Shown here one piece after another: positions 1 to 12,400 of a stretch of DNA of 64,000 bases (position 1 is its first letter; each line of letters begins with the position of its first letter). The notes under the pieces were generated by a model. That model was not told the DNA's origin. It made no database searches and worked only from the letters and a program-made list of their open reading frames with translations. The translations under genes and the position numbers were made by a program. Origin of the DNA: Pelecanus crispus (taxonomy: Eukaryota > Chordata > Aves > Pelecaniformes > Pelecanidae); the NCBI RefSeq assembly GCF_030463565.1, contig NC_134644.1:155746191-155810190 (forward strand), in the 5' to 3' direction.

Positions 1-788
1 TACATGAGAAATATCTAATCCTTGCCCATAGTACAGGATGAGGTGCATTTCAAAACAGTTAGTAGTTTGCATAGGAGTTGCCATATGCTAGGTGGTTGGA
101 AATATTTAGTATCTGAAACTGGATCTCATATTCTGGACCTGTCTTATCTCTTCTACAATTTTCTGACTTTTCTGCCTTTCTTTGGTCAGGTTTAAACTGT
201 AAATCAGTCTCTTAAGATTTTCTTTTTCTTTTGATTATTTTTACAGTTAGCAAACTGTCATGTATTTTCAGCTTGCCTGCCTTACTTAGATTCCTAATTG
301 TCTTTGCTAAAATCTGCCCTTTAATTAGCAAGTTATATTTTACCTTGCTAATTGAACACCTCTACACAGGAAGGTTAGGTGAGGAAATGAAACTGTCTGG
401 AAAAAAAGCATATTGGTCTGTCTAGAATTGAATGTGCAACTAATGCTTTACCGCTCAACACATTCAAATTCTAGAATATTTGTTCCCTGGGTGAGTTCAG
501 TGGCATTGAACACATCCTCCCAGGTGCAGTTGGCCTACTGAGGGCTTTTCCACAGTTTTGGGAGGCCAGCTGGGAAAAATATGAGGAATAGGCAAGCTGG
601 AGAAGGAGCTGAGGATGTGCAGAGCAGCTGCTTCAGCCTGCGTGCCTTGTGGGTCTGCATTTCCCTGGGCTCATTTAATGACCACTTGGTTTTGCCTCAC
701 AGACTGGTCTTGGGTTGCGGAGTGCCATGTGAAAAGCTGTGACTTATTTCATCCCATATAGCATCTTCTGCTTCTGAAACAGGCACTT

Positions 789-985
789 ATAGAATCATAG
801 AATCGTTTAGGTTGGAAAAGACCTTTAAGATCATCCAGTCCAACCATTAACCTACACTACCAAGTCCACACTAAACCAATCAAGGGTAGACTAAACCATG
901 TCCTGAAGTGCCATATCTACCCGTTTTTTGAACACTTCCAGGGATGGTGACTCCACCACCTCTCTGGGCAGCCTCTTCCAATGCA
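789..985 (-). mobile_element. CR1 LINE, 3' end fragment
   Basis: On the minus strand it reads the end of the CR1 reverse transcriptase frame ([17 protein letters not shown]), then the 3' UTR, and ends in the CR1 tail ATTCTATGATTCTAT at 789. The last coding residues (ALQDMV) resemble those of the long copy at 33-36 kb (ALCDMV), so it is probably the same subfamily. The 5' part is truncated. Confidence 0.9.
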
Positions 986-3900
986 CTTGTGCGACTTTGT
1001 GTCCTGTTATTGCACCTGTATTGTGTTTTCCTGCCTTTACTACTATTTCTTGCGCCTGCACCACAGACGATGCCATTCTAGCATGAATCATCTATAGGAC
1101 CATGTCTCTCTGGTAAATGTAGCTCTGATCTGAGACATGAAAAAATGCAGGCGAGAATAGCACACTTGATCTTAAGAAACTGAAAAGATAATGTGAACAG
1201 AAACATACCACGAATAAATGAGATTGTCTTGATCCACCAGCTGGAGATAGGTCTGCAGTTTGTGATGGTTTATGTCATAAGGAATGATTAGTGAAGTACT
1301 GAATTGTCATTGGAAAGTGACATTCTTCATACAGAAAGATACTGTATAAATAACACCCATCATTTTTGCACTGAATATTTTGCTTACTCTAGTGTTGAAC
1401 TCTAAGCACATTAAATAATTGATAGTGAAATGCACTAGCTCTGAACCAGACTGGAATCCTGGTGATAGGTGAAGACAAGAGCTTTCCCTTTTCATTTTTT
1501 TAAAATTTTTTTTGGCTTCTGTATTGTCACATCTGTTCTAATGAAGTCTCCTGCTGGACAGCTGATGGGAGCATTTGCAGCATAATGCAGACTCTCATTG
1601 CAATGATGGCCAGTGGCATTTTGTTAGCTCAGTTTTCCAGTATTTCCATTATGATGCTTGGCACAAGCAAACTGGATTCACCTCCATATGGAAGGAGGCA
1701 GTCTGCATAAACAGAGGCCATAATTTGGATGTTGGTTTTGGTCCCTTTTGTGGCCCAACCACATATCCAGCTTTCACACAGCAAAGCCTCTTATAAAGAG
1801 TGGCTGCTGGAATATGGGCCAAATTCATCCTGGTATAATTCCATTACATCAGTAGATTTGCCATGGGGAACATGTTGCATTATTTCTACAACAAAACCAT
1901 ATGAAGGCTCTTTGGACAAGCTTCACTGCTTTACACTGTCAAATTAAATACAGAGTTTGGTTTGTCCTACACATTCGGATGGAAGGGTGTTTAGGAAGTG
2001 GCTGTTTTGCTTGAAGTGCAACACTTGCACAATGGGATCTTGCCTCTTGGGTGTGTTTGCAGTACCAGTTACATTAACTCTCTAAACTCAGAAGACAGAT
2101 ACTTTCTCAGAATGTATTCCTTCTTCATTTGCTACTGAAGTCTGTTTTCCTAGTGATATAAATAGATGTGTGACATGACAGGTTGGTTTTGACCAACTGT
2201 AAGCATATAGCTTCCAGTAATTTGGCAAATGGTGGTTCTGCTGGTTCCTAATCAATGCTGTCCTTGTAGCTGTGAGAGAAACACCACACTTGTTTCTTTG
2301 GACTTGGATTTTGTTTCTAATATAGGAAAACAGAACACAGGTTTGTGGGGTAGGTTTGTCTACATTTTGACACTGAAAGGCTGTGATTGGCAATTCTTCC
2401 ATCTGTTATTCAGCAATTCCTGCCAGGAAGAGAAGATGGGAGGGTTAAATGAGGACTGACAGCAGAAGTAACAAATAGCAGGAACTGGAAATAGATTAAA
2501 CATGATCTTATCCCTTTAACTTGAAGTTTACCTCTTACAAAAAGTTTTTTTGGTGTTGGTCTACAGAAGAACAATACAAATATGAAGACACATGCTTACG
2601 CATGGTTCAGGGCAGAGGTGTGTCTGATATACGGGGCTGAATGGCCAGGATGAGATATGAATTATTAGTATGCGATCTAATTTGTGGTATGGACATATGA
2701 TGCCTGTCAGTTAATGAGCTGAAAAGAATTTCTTCCTCTGCACTGAACCATGTGTTCTTCATTTCTTATGAGAAGATATGAGGAGTAAAACACACAAGGT
2801 CAGTCACAAAAAGTTACTGGTAAATCTCAGCTGAAGAATGTCAACTTCTTATTTTAAATTAAAATTAATTTAAATTTAAATTCATTTTCTCTTTCCTGTT
2901 CTACCTTCATTATTTTTCTTCTCATATACTCAGCATTAATAATGGCTTAATCTGTCTGTTTAGGGTTTCAGTAGTAATAGCTTTTATCACTGCAGAGTCT
3001 AACACACATCACAAAAGCTATGGAGGGATCCCACAGAGCCTGTAACTCTGGCAGTTTCTGACATCATATTCTAAAGGCCGCAATGACATTGCTAGTTAAG
3101 GACAAAAGAGCTATGAGTTTATGAATGTTGCTTCACTGGACAGCAGTTCTTAAGCAGAGACATGTGCATCTTGGAATATTTTTCCATAATTCAACACGGT
3201 TGGATTGCATAATATATTTCATACCTCAGGCTGAGAGTTACAATTCAGAAATCTGTAACACAGGGCCAGCTGTAGAGAATGACATCATTAGTTATCTTTT
3301 AACTATTTTCAAGCCAATTACCTTTTTTGGTTGTGTTGAAAAAATGTGTTTAGGACAAGTTAATTCACTGTGCTTGTTTTTTATGGCAATTGCAAGAGGC
3401 CGTTATGAATTATTTTCCAAGTTCTCCTGAGAAACTTGTTCATGCATTAAGTAGTGAAGAGTCATGCACTTCAGCCACTTCCCAGCATCTATCTCTGCTG
3501 CACAGAGTTGGAAATAAAACTGCCTTTCTGAGTCAAGCCGTTGGAAATGAAATGTGTGTATCAGCTTACAGGACTACACAGTAATACAACATGACTTACA
3601 AGCACTTTGTTTTATTAAAAGCTATACAAAATTAGGTATAATTAGAGAAAATCTTACATCTGCAGGAGTCTTTGTTTGCTTGATAAGGAAGATGATTCCA
3701 TTTTGAGAAGCTGTTACAAAGGCATGTTTTTTTCACATCCTAATAGGCATTTTACATAATTTTAATTAGATGAACACAACTGTAGACTTTTTAAAAGACC
3801 TAACCTAACTTCAGGCTGTTCTGGGTTCCTCACTCTTTGGTATGTTATACGTCCATCTCACAGGCAACTTCTTGGGGGTCTGAGAAAGACTGGGAGCAAC

Positions 3901-4401
3901 TGATGTTTACATTGGCTGGTGTTGGACCTGCTTTTGTGACATTAGGTGGCATCCCTTCCTTATCTTCACCCCAGCTAAAGGGGTTGCTGATGTCTGCAGA
4001 GCAGAAACTTAGCATAAGTAAAATAGATAATAGTGCCCCAAATACCTTTCAATAGGCTTTGTTGTTAGTCTAGAATTTTTTTGTCTTACATAGAAATTCT
4101 GTAATAGGGCAGTCTGCAAGACCCACCTGCACCAAATTTCTCTCCTGTTTTTCTGTGAGAATGGGTGTGTATGCTCATGTTTTTCAAACACAGCTGTGAG
4201 AGGTACACGCAAAATGGGCTGTGCTCTCCCTCCTGCTGACAGTGCCATCCTCTAGCAGAAGTACCAGTCCTATACATCAGGGTCAAGGTTTTGTCAGAAA
4301 AGATTCTATTTCACATATATCAAAAGCAACAACAAAGTTAATTGTAACTGAATTCTTCAGCTTAGTCTTTCATTAAAATCCATTTACTGAAGGAATGGCT
4401 T

Positions 4402-4513
4402 TATAGAATCACAGAACCATAGAATCACTTAGGTTGGAAAAGACCTTTAAGATCATCCAGTCCAACCATTAACCTAACACTACCAAGTCTACCACTAAAC
4501 CAATTAAGGGCAG
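4402..4513 (-). mobile_element. CR1 LINE, 3' UTR fragment
   Basis: The tail repeat ATTCTATGGTTCTGTGATTCTATA (minus sense) and the GTTGGACTGGATGATC block mark the CR1 3' end. It is close to the copy at 789-985, truncated after about 110 bp, and followed at a 58 bp distance by a CR1 copy of another subfamily. Confidence 0.85.
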
Positions 4514-4571
4514 AGTAGCAATTTCATGTTTCCTGGCTTGGTGGCTGGATCATTTATAATGAAAGTAAAAA

Positions 4572-4815
4572 CTAGGAATCATTAAGATTGGAAAGGACCT
4601 CTAAGATCATCAGTCCAACTGTCATCCCAACACCACCATGCCCACTAAACCACATCCCAAAGTGCCACCTCTACCTGTTTTTTCAACATTTCCAGGGATG
4701 GTGACTCCACCACCTCTCTGGGCAGCCTGTTCCAATGCTTGACTACTCTTTCCATGAAGAAATTTTTCCTAATATCCAATCTAAACCTCCCCTGGGCAAT
4801 CTAAACCTCCCCTGG
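4572..4815 (-). mobile_element. CR1 LINE, 3' fragment of a second subfamily
   Basis: On the minus strand it contains the [18 protein letters not shown] coding end, [16 protein letters not shown] sequence and a 3' UTR without the clean tail repeat. At 4784-4815 the string CTAAACCTCCCCTGG occurs twice, a small internal tandem duplication. Same orientation as its neighbour but a different sequence, so a separate insertion. Confidence 0.85.
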
Positions 4816-5829
4816 TCAGTTACTGACTGCTCATCAGGTCAAGCTCACTATTTACAACAAACTTAAATGCCTCATCAAACTCTTACGAACAGTGAGTGCA
4901 TGGCAGGTCTGCTTTTGTCTGGAGATGTATGTTTTTTCTAGAATTTGTGTTTAAATAAAAGGCAAAGCTGTAGTAATTACAGGACTCATTAAGACACTCA
5001 AAAAATAAAATTGACAAGAGGTTATAATTGAAAAATGCATCTCAGTCCTAGAGACATTATTGACTCCAGCCCTCCTCTTTAGTGAATGATATTTTCAAGA
5101 GCTCAGAACCCTGGAAACCCCTTGTCTGCAGTCAGAGGTGTGACTACAGCCTGCACTGCTCTACCCTTTCTGCAGTGAGGCTATGCGATAAGAGCACAGA
5201 CAACTAAGTACCGGAGGTGTCAGCAGCAGCTGCTCTAGTGTAGTTTAGATGGTGGGCATCTCAACAGAATATGTTCTGGTAGAGCTGTGTGTATGCATGT
5301 ATACCTCAATGGAGGTTTGAGAGGACAATACTGTAGAAAATTAGAAAAGAATGTCATTCATTATTAAAATAATTATAACAAGATGAGAATACTTTGTTAT
5401 GTCAGAAAACAAAATTAAGTTGTAAAAGACTTCATCACTTTCTCCTTTCCTTTTTGCTCCTTTTTGTGTTCAACTGTATTTACCACATGGCAATCCCACA
5501 AGCTCAGAGTTGGCCAGCAAAACTCCTGTCCTGGGGAAAAATTGCTCAACTTACACAGTTTATATCAAATCAAGACTGAAGTAGTTTATTGACTTACTAA
5601 CACCACATAATTAAAGTGATCAATGAACTATGCATTCAGGATCAGTATCAGTACAATACAGCAGGTAAATCACAATATTAGACACTTGTAAAATATTAGC
5701 AAACAAGAATTCTAAATACCTTTCTTAACCCAAAAAGTGATAAATCCCCCCACAGCTTCCAGCACACCCACCTGTCCTGGACATAGGGGTTCCCCAACAC
5801 ACTGGTCTCTGCAACTTGGGACTCCAATA

Positions 5830-6003
5830 TTTTGCTGTACTATCTCCAGTATCTCTCTGTCTTTCTTGTACTGGGGAGCCCAGCACTGGACGGAGCACCC
5901 AGATGTGTCTCACCAGTGCTGAGCAGAGGAGCAGGATCACCTCCCTTGACCTGCTGGCAATGCTCTGCCTGATGCGCCTCAGGAGGCTGTTGGCTTTCTT
6001 CAA
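5830..6003 (-). mobile_element. CR1 LINE, internal fragment
   Basis: Minus-strand translation gives ANSLLRRIRQSIASRSREVI, matching the C-terminal domain of CR1 ORF2 ([20 protein letters not shown] in the 33-36 kb copy). Neither 3' UTR nor tail is present. The sequence beside it up to about 5740 is diverged and may belong to it. Confidence 0.75.
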
Positions 6004-8659
6004 AGTAAGAACAACAAATAACAATTTTAGTTCTGGTGGGGTTGGACTATACTGTCCCCATCTAAAAGCTGCCCCTAAGCATCTACAAACAAATATACAA
6101 GATTTTTCAGACTGTTAGTCTGCACTGCAGTGCCACTGCATTTTGACTATTATTGTTTCATGTACTAGGGAACCAAGGTTAATGTGGGCTTGCTGTAAGT
6201 GCTGCAGCTACACCCTTTGATAACAGTTTTTGGAAATACTTGGTGTTTTAAGCTAAAATGCTAATTTTTCAGCCAATGTTACTGATGTTCTAACACATGA
6301 TCCTTTCTGCCAAGTCTGCTGTGGGATGGAAATGGCAGAACAGATGTGAGGACAAGAGGTAGTTTCTTATCTTCGGTGTGATATTCTAAAAATAGCACAG
6401 TAACATCCTTAATGTGGTGCCTTAGTGGTGACTGAGCTATTTTCTGTGGTAGTAAGTACATGGCATAGCTTCATGTTTTAGAGTTGTAATGTCCTGTACT
6501 GTTTGTTGCTCAGGACAAATACTCCGGTCCTTCTGTCTGTAAGAGCTGAAAGCAGAACCAGCCTTCATCTGCAAAATGATTTGCTAGTCTCAGCCCATAA
6601 TGTGATAGATAACCTTGCTGCATAAACAATGTGATTGACAAACACTTCTTGGGAGACTTTGAATTTAAAATCAAGAGGTCTGAAAATAGCAGCCAGGCAG
6701 CTACTGGATAAAGTCTCAGCCATGTTTCCCCATGGGCATTTCTACGACACTTTATCTCCAGAGCTGGTGAAAGGAGTGAATCAACTGATACATCCCAGAA
6801 CATTTCTCTTGTTCTTTTGAGTCCTTCATAAAAAGCACAGGATGCAATAAAAGCAGCCTTTCCCTAAAGAGAATCAATCAGCTATCTAACTGCATTTCCT
6901 TTCTCAAACAGAGATCAGATGCTGTACAAGAAAGCACAAAAGACATTACAAAACAGCCTTCCCACAATGAAAGCTTCTTCCTAATTCTCTATAATTAGAA
7001 TGACTTTTGAATGAGAAACAGCCTGTACAATTTGTGCAGCCTAAGAGACTTCCTGCTCGGAGGAGCTATGAAATAATAACGTAGAGTGGGATGCATCAAA
7101 CCTTCCCCTGCAGAATTAATTTTGTCTTCTGGACATCAACGGGAGGTTTATGATGGATTCATAGAATATTTGGGCAGAGGGGAACACTGACACACTTTGC
7201 TCTCTGTGTAACACAGACCATGAGGCTGACCCATGAATTTTCACACCTAGACAATTTCTGGTAGAGCAAGACACATTCTTTTGGTCTCTGTTCTCCAGTG
7301 TTCTCCCTTGGCTTCCTTCTGACACTGGGTGATGGCTGCATGTGCTGCATTGGTCCCAAATCCAAATGCTGACTGATACAAGCTGATAAATCAGAAGTTT
7401 CATGCTGAAATGCTATTCAGTTTGCATAAAGGTCAGAGCCTTTGAAAATTTTGCTTGCTGTATTATGTTTACACCACCATTTATAGGGAACGGGAGGGAA
7501 ACACACTGTAGTTTCAAAACAAGTATTATTCAATGTTTATTAAAAGCAGGTTATTTCACCCATTCATATATCCTCAAAGGCAGTTTAAGCCTTCTATATA
7601 CATAAATACCTTATAAAATTAAATAATCCACAGTTAATAGCTGTTTCTTTTCAGTATGTAGAATTAATGTCAAATATAAATAATGATTGTAGTTATATTG
7701 CCCAAAAGAAACATGAAATGAGCGAGGTTTGTGATTTCTTTATTTAACCTACTAGTTGAGTTATATGTATACTGCGGCAATGTCATAGTCTAGGACAGTG
7801 AAATTATATTAAAGAAAAGCTTTGTTCACTAAGAATGATATTGGGCCACTGCAGAGGTAAGTGGTGGGAAACTTGACCAAAAATACCTTTCATTATTTTA
7901 ATATTGTACTTTGATTACTACATTGGACTAAGCATCCAGTCCAACAAGTGGTCATTTTTCCTTTGGAACAAAAGATTTTGATGAAGGATTTTTCTAATAA
8001 TGGGTTAGTGAAGATTATTAATTTTTAAAAAAACTGGCCCACTTGGAATACCTACTGATTTTAATGGAAGACAGAGAAATGAGTAGCTTGTTATCTTTTA
8101 CCACTTCTGTTTCTTCTGATATCCACCAGTGACTTGACTTGAGAAAAAAACCTGCTTAGCTACACACATAAGCTATGGGAATCAAAACACACAGAGAAGG
8201 CATATTTCAAACCAAGTTTGTAAATTACTTGTATGGTGCAAAGGTTGTATTAGCTCCTGCAACTTCTAGAGCAACTGCAGAGGATGCTCTACATTATGGC
8301 ACCTATTTCATGACTATTTTATACTTTGCTGCAGATCTTGCCTCTGCTTAATACATTCACCTATCTCCTGATACCCCCCACATATCTGGTAGCCCTTTGC
8401 TTCTCTTCAAATGAGGAAATTCTCCCCAACAGGGTCTAGTAACCTCTTTTTCATGCAAATGGAGTAGAAGATGGGGACAAGAAAGGGGGTCAAGATGAAG
8501 CTCATTACAGGAATGTCATCATAAATTTATTCAACATTTCACTCCCTTAGACTTCCCCTTTCAGATTTTCTTAGTGTCTTTAATTTTTGTTCTTCCAATG
8601 CAAATGCAATTCTTATAGTTCTTTAAAATTCGAAACACCACGGCAATTTTGGCTAAGAC

Positions 8660-8665
8660 TTTATT
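8660..8665 (-). terminator. KCNV1: Candidate KCNV1 polyadenylation signal
   Basis: TTTATT on the plus strand reads AATAAA on the minus strand about 310 nt past the KCNV1 stop codon. Another lies at 8531-8526. Such hexamers are common in AT-rich DNA, and the true 3' UTR may be much longer, so this is only a candidate. Confidence 0.3.
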
Positions 8666-8972
8666 ACTATACATTAGCAAGGACACAGGAATCATATACA
8701 AGTGTTTGCATCACTGTTTTACTTTGACGGACACATTATTTCCCCTCTCACCCACCACGATCCAGTCCCAGAAGCAGGTTTCAGAGGCCTTTGAGAGACT
8801 CCATATTATGAATTCTGCCTTTTGTATACAGTGGTTATCTCAGTCTGTCCAAGTAAGTAAAACTCCAGCTGGGAAAGCAAATAGACCATGTGGCGAATAA
8901 TAAAAAAAGAGATGCTTAATACTACATTTTTGAAGTAGTCTATTTGCTACACCAGGCTAAGTAAATTAAAAG

Positions 8973-9484
8973 TCAAAACCAAAAATCATCTGCTCCACTG
9001 CTCCTTGTACTTGCTCTCTCTCTGCTTTTTAACCGTAACATGTCCATGACACTGCGTGCATATATGTCTCGCAAATTAACATTGATATTAGAGTCGCTGG
9101 ATGAGTTCTTCGTGAGTTTCTTTAAAGCCTCACGCTGCCGAAGAGCAGCTTCTTTTATCTTCAGTGTAAAGTAACAGGCAGAAAAACGGTCATTTATTAT
9201 AGCTATTGGCAAAGCCAAAACCAGTATGCCTGATAGTATACACATAAAAGCCACTACCTTACCAATGGTAGTGTCTGGTCTAATATCACCATAACCAACA
9301 GTTGTCATGGAAGTTGTTGCCCACCACCAGGCACCAGGTACACTTGTGAAAGTTGTGCCTGGCATGCCTTGCTCAACAAAGTACTCCACAGTGGAAAATA
9401 TAGAGATTCCTACAGAGAGGAAAAGCAGCAGAAGGCCAACCTCCTCGTAGCATTGTGCGATAGTCATCCCAAGCGACCGCAAGC
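8973..9484 (-). CDS. KCNV1: KCNV1 coding exon 3: S5, pore, S6 and C-terminus
   Basis: Encodes residues 330-499 and the stop. It begins LRSLGMT after the split Gly330 codon. S5 is about 345-362, the pore helix includes AWWWATTSM, the selectivity filter TVGYGD is at 391-396, and S6 is about 406-428. In S6 the usual Kv P-x-P hinge reads LPIAII: Pro422 is kept but the second proline is replaced by Ala424, a feature described for silent Kv subunits. The cytoplasmic tail is basic and ends DDFWF. The acceptor is a good one, with a pyrimidine stretch and ttcag just before 9484. The frame stays open for 50 codons upstream of the acceptor, but that stretch is intronic and does not look like Kv sequence. 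Confidence 0.95.
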
Positions 9485-12400
9485 CTGAAAGACAAGAAAT
9501 GCTGTCAGCAGGCTGATTCACGTAGCAGCCGTCATAACTTTGCAAAACATCTCTTATTTGAAAGCTGACTGCCTTATGTATTTCTTTGACTGCTAGTGAG
9601 CATGCCTTAAGAAAAAGGGGTGCTGCCCTCAACACTACTGGGAAAACATGATTTAGAGAAATAGATTAAAATGTGAGACTGAACTACTGACATCATCTCT
9701 GTTTCTTTTAATACAGAGCATAGAAATTATCATTACTTATCATCTGAACTACATATACATATGATTTAGAAAAACTAACCAATCTTGATTTAGTAGTTGG
9801 CCATAACAGAAGATCTAGCACAACTTTTAATAAATTATCTAAATAACCATTAAAAAAATCACACTAGAAACACCTGCTCCCTACTTTCAGTCTGAATGGG
9901 CCAAGCTCCTATTTTCCAGCCATTGTCATATTTTTCTCTTGGACCAAGCAACCCTTAGTTACTGAATTTGTGTTCCCAGGTAGGTGCTTAGAGCCCAGTT
10001 CAGTCACTCCGTAACTTTTTCTTTGCTAAGGACTGTTTTCAACCTTTTATAGCTCTCATAGCCTCTCTTCAACCCCTCTTTCCCCCCAGCCTTATCAATA
10101 GCTTCATCTGTAGACATCAAAACAAATACAGTATTCTAGCAGCAGCTGCATTTGTGCCAAAACTGGAGATAGCAAAGCCTCCCAACGCAAACACGATATT
10201 TTCCTGTTAATTCACCAATGTACTACATCAGTCCTATTGCGTGTGAGCTGCACAGGGAGTTTGTGTGCAGCTGACCGCTCTCCGTACCATGCCACATTCC
10301 TTTTAGAGCTCCTGCCTCAAGGGTTGACTACCTGACAAAGCAAGCAGGAAAGTAAATCCAATAACAGTGCAATGGATAAATGTTGTGCACATAAACAAAG
10401 AAGGAAGATAACAGGGTACCAACTCAGCTGAGACACATGGGAGACTGAAATTATCCTTTGAATCACAAGTGATTTTGGACTGGTTTTTAATACTTCAAAA
10501 ACATACTGTGTTTTCTTTAATAAATAAGAAAAACACAATGCTTATGAATTACCCTTCATGGGGTACATTTCTCTCTAAACCAGTGTTTGCAAAATAGCTT
10601 ATTAGAGCTCTGCCTCTGCTTTCAGACTTCATATGCTCATTAGGGTAGCAAGCAATTCTATTTGCTTTTCTTTCCTCAATCTCAAACTAAAAGATGTTAA
10701 AATTTCTTCTTGCTTTTGGCTCGCTCTTTTCCCCATCAGGTCTAATGGGTTTTACAGTTTTTGTTTATGTACAGCAAACAGTGGAAGTACACACTAGAGT
10801 TTGTAGGGAATGTTTTCTTCTATGAACTCCAGTTAATGACTTGCCCATATCCACGTTTGTTATTACTATAACTATGATCTGTTGGTTAGAATGTTTATTA
10901 CAAAGATATAGTTTAAATCTGCAACACGAGGTGAATACAATATACCAGTGTAATCTTTTCTCTGTTAATATGACTGCCACCACATTTTGAAAATGCACAA
11001 TGATAAGCAGCGTAAAAGCTGTGCGAGACAATTGCAAGGATCCGGATCAAACACTCATCTTCCAAGGAAGTTACTATCATCAATTGCCCTGTAAAACTTC
11101 CTACTGAACAAGGTAGAAGAATAAGTCCTTTCAGGTGACCTAGGAAGAAGGTACTCCAATTTAAAATTACCTCTGTAGCACTTCCTTTCAAAGCATAAAT
11201 GAGTACTGTAGAAGCCAGGGTCTGCCCCTTATGATGGATCCTGAGAATACTATAACTAAAAACCAGTGCAACTCTTGCATAAACCAGGTCAAAATAAGGA
11301 GGAACAGGGCAGTGACTACTAACTCTTTGTATCACATTGATGACACCTTCAGCAAAATATTTTTCCTATAGTTAATTATTCTGACTGTTAAGGAGTCTGA
11401 ATTCTTTTTAGTATTCTTAGTTCTATTATCCTCATCTAAAACAGAGGTACTGAAAAACTGCAAAAGGTGCAGAAGAGTGTAACAGAAATGATTCAGGGTC
11501 TGGAAAAACAGAGCTCAAGCTGTCACAGTTATCAAAAAGAAAAACAGGTATTGAAGAGTTATCTTGGTTATCATAATAATATCAAAAAAGAACCCTTTAA
11601 TTTGTTAAAGTCAAAGCAAAAAAAAAAAAAACCAAACCAAACCCAAATTAATTTGGCGAGGGTACATAGTCACTAGTGTGAATTATCAGTGAAATGATGG
11701 TTCTCCATCTCTTCATGTCTTCAGATGAAGTCAGAAGACATTTTTAGATGAATCTATGAATCAGACAACTTACTGGACTCCACAGTTCATTCCTAAGTGG
11801 GAATCAGTTGGTGTATTCAAAAGAATAATATATTCTGCTATATTATATTGTAACTTCTTAAAATGTCTCTGAGCCTTAGCACACAGCCAAGCTAGGGCTG
11901 TTCCAGCACAGACACCTCAGCAAGTCTTATGACTTCTCATGCGAACTCCTTGCCAGGAGCTGTGACAGCTTGGTTACTTGTGCTGGAAGGTGCTAAGGTG
12001 CTGCAACACAGCTGGCGTGGGGCAGGCAAGCTGCCCCAGCCCTGGCGCCAGCAGGAGGAAGGGGAAGCCTTTCTGCCATGCAGGTAAAGTTCCATCTCTC
12101 TATTGCCCAAGGGGACTTGGCAATACAAACTGGTGTTTGGGAGCTTCAGTTTACACACAGCATTTAAATCATCCTAAATTTTTGGCACTAAAAGTGCTGA
12201 GGTTTTGCTTTTTCATGTATCTGGAGGCATCTCATCCTGACATACGCTACAGCCATCAGAAGTAAGATGCTCACATCCTAACTCTCCTCAAGGAGTCAAT
12301 CTGTAAGTGCTTCCCAGAGGAGGGCCGGCAAGGCTTCACACAAAACGCAGCCCCAGAAGGAAGCCAACAGCTGACAAGCATCAGAGAATGTGAAAAATGC

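Larger units (their letters stand above)
1..8659. other. 3' flank of KCNV1: non-coding DNA
   Basis: AT-rich DNA with no coding exon I can recognise. The short open frames have no domain or consistent composition. It holds CR1 3' fragments at 789-985, 4402-4513 and 4572-4815, an internal CR1 piece at about 5830-6003, and an AT-only near-palindromic stretch at 2852-2882. The part adjoining 8.6 kb may be KCNV1 3' UTR. Confidence 0.7.

Noticed and set aside
2852..2882. AT-only near-palindrome
   Set aside because: Low-complexity AA/TT-rich sequence readily produces such symmetry.
9485..9635. Upstream extension of the KCNV1 exon 3 frame (50 residues)
   Set aside because: A good acceptor (pyrimidine tract plus cag) sits at 9485, the phase matches exon 2, and the extra residues do not look like Kv sequence.
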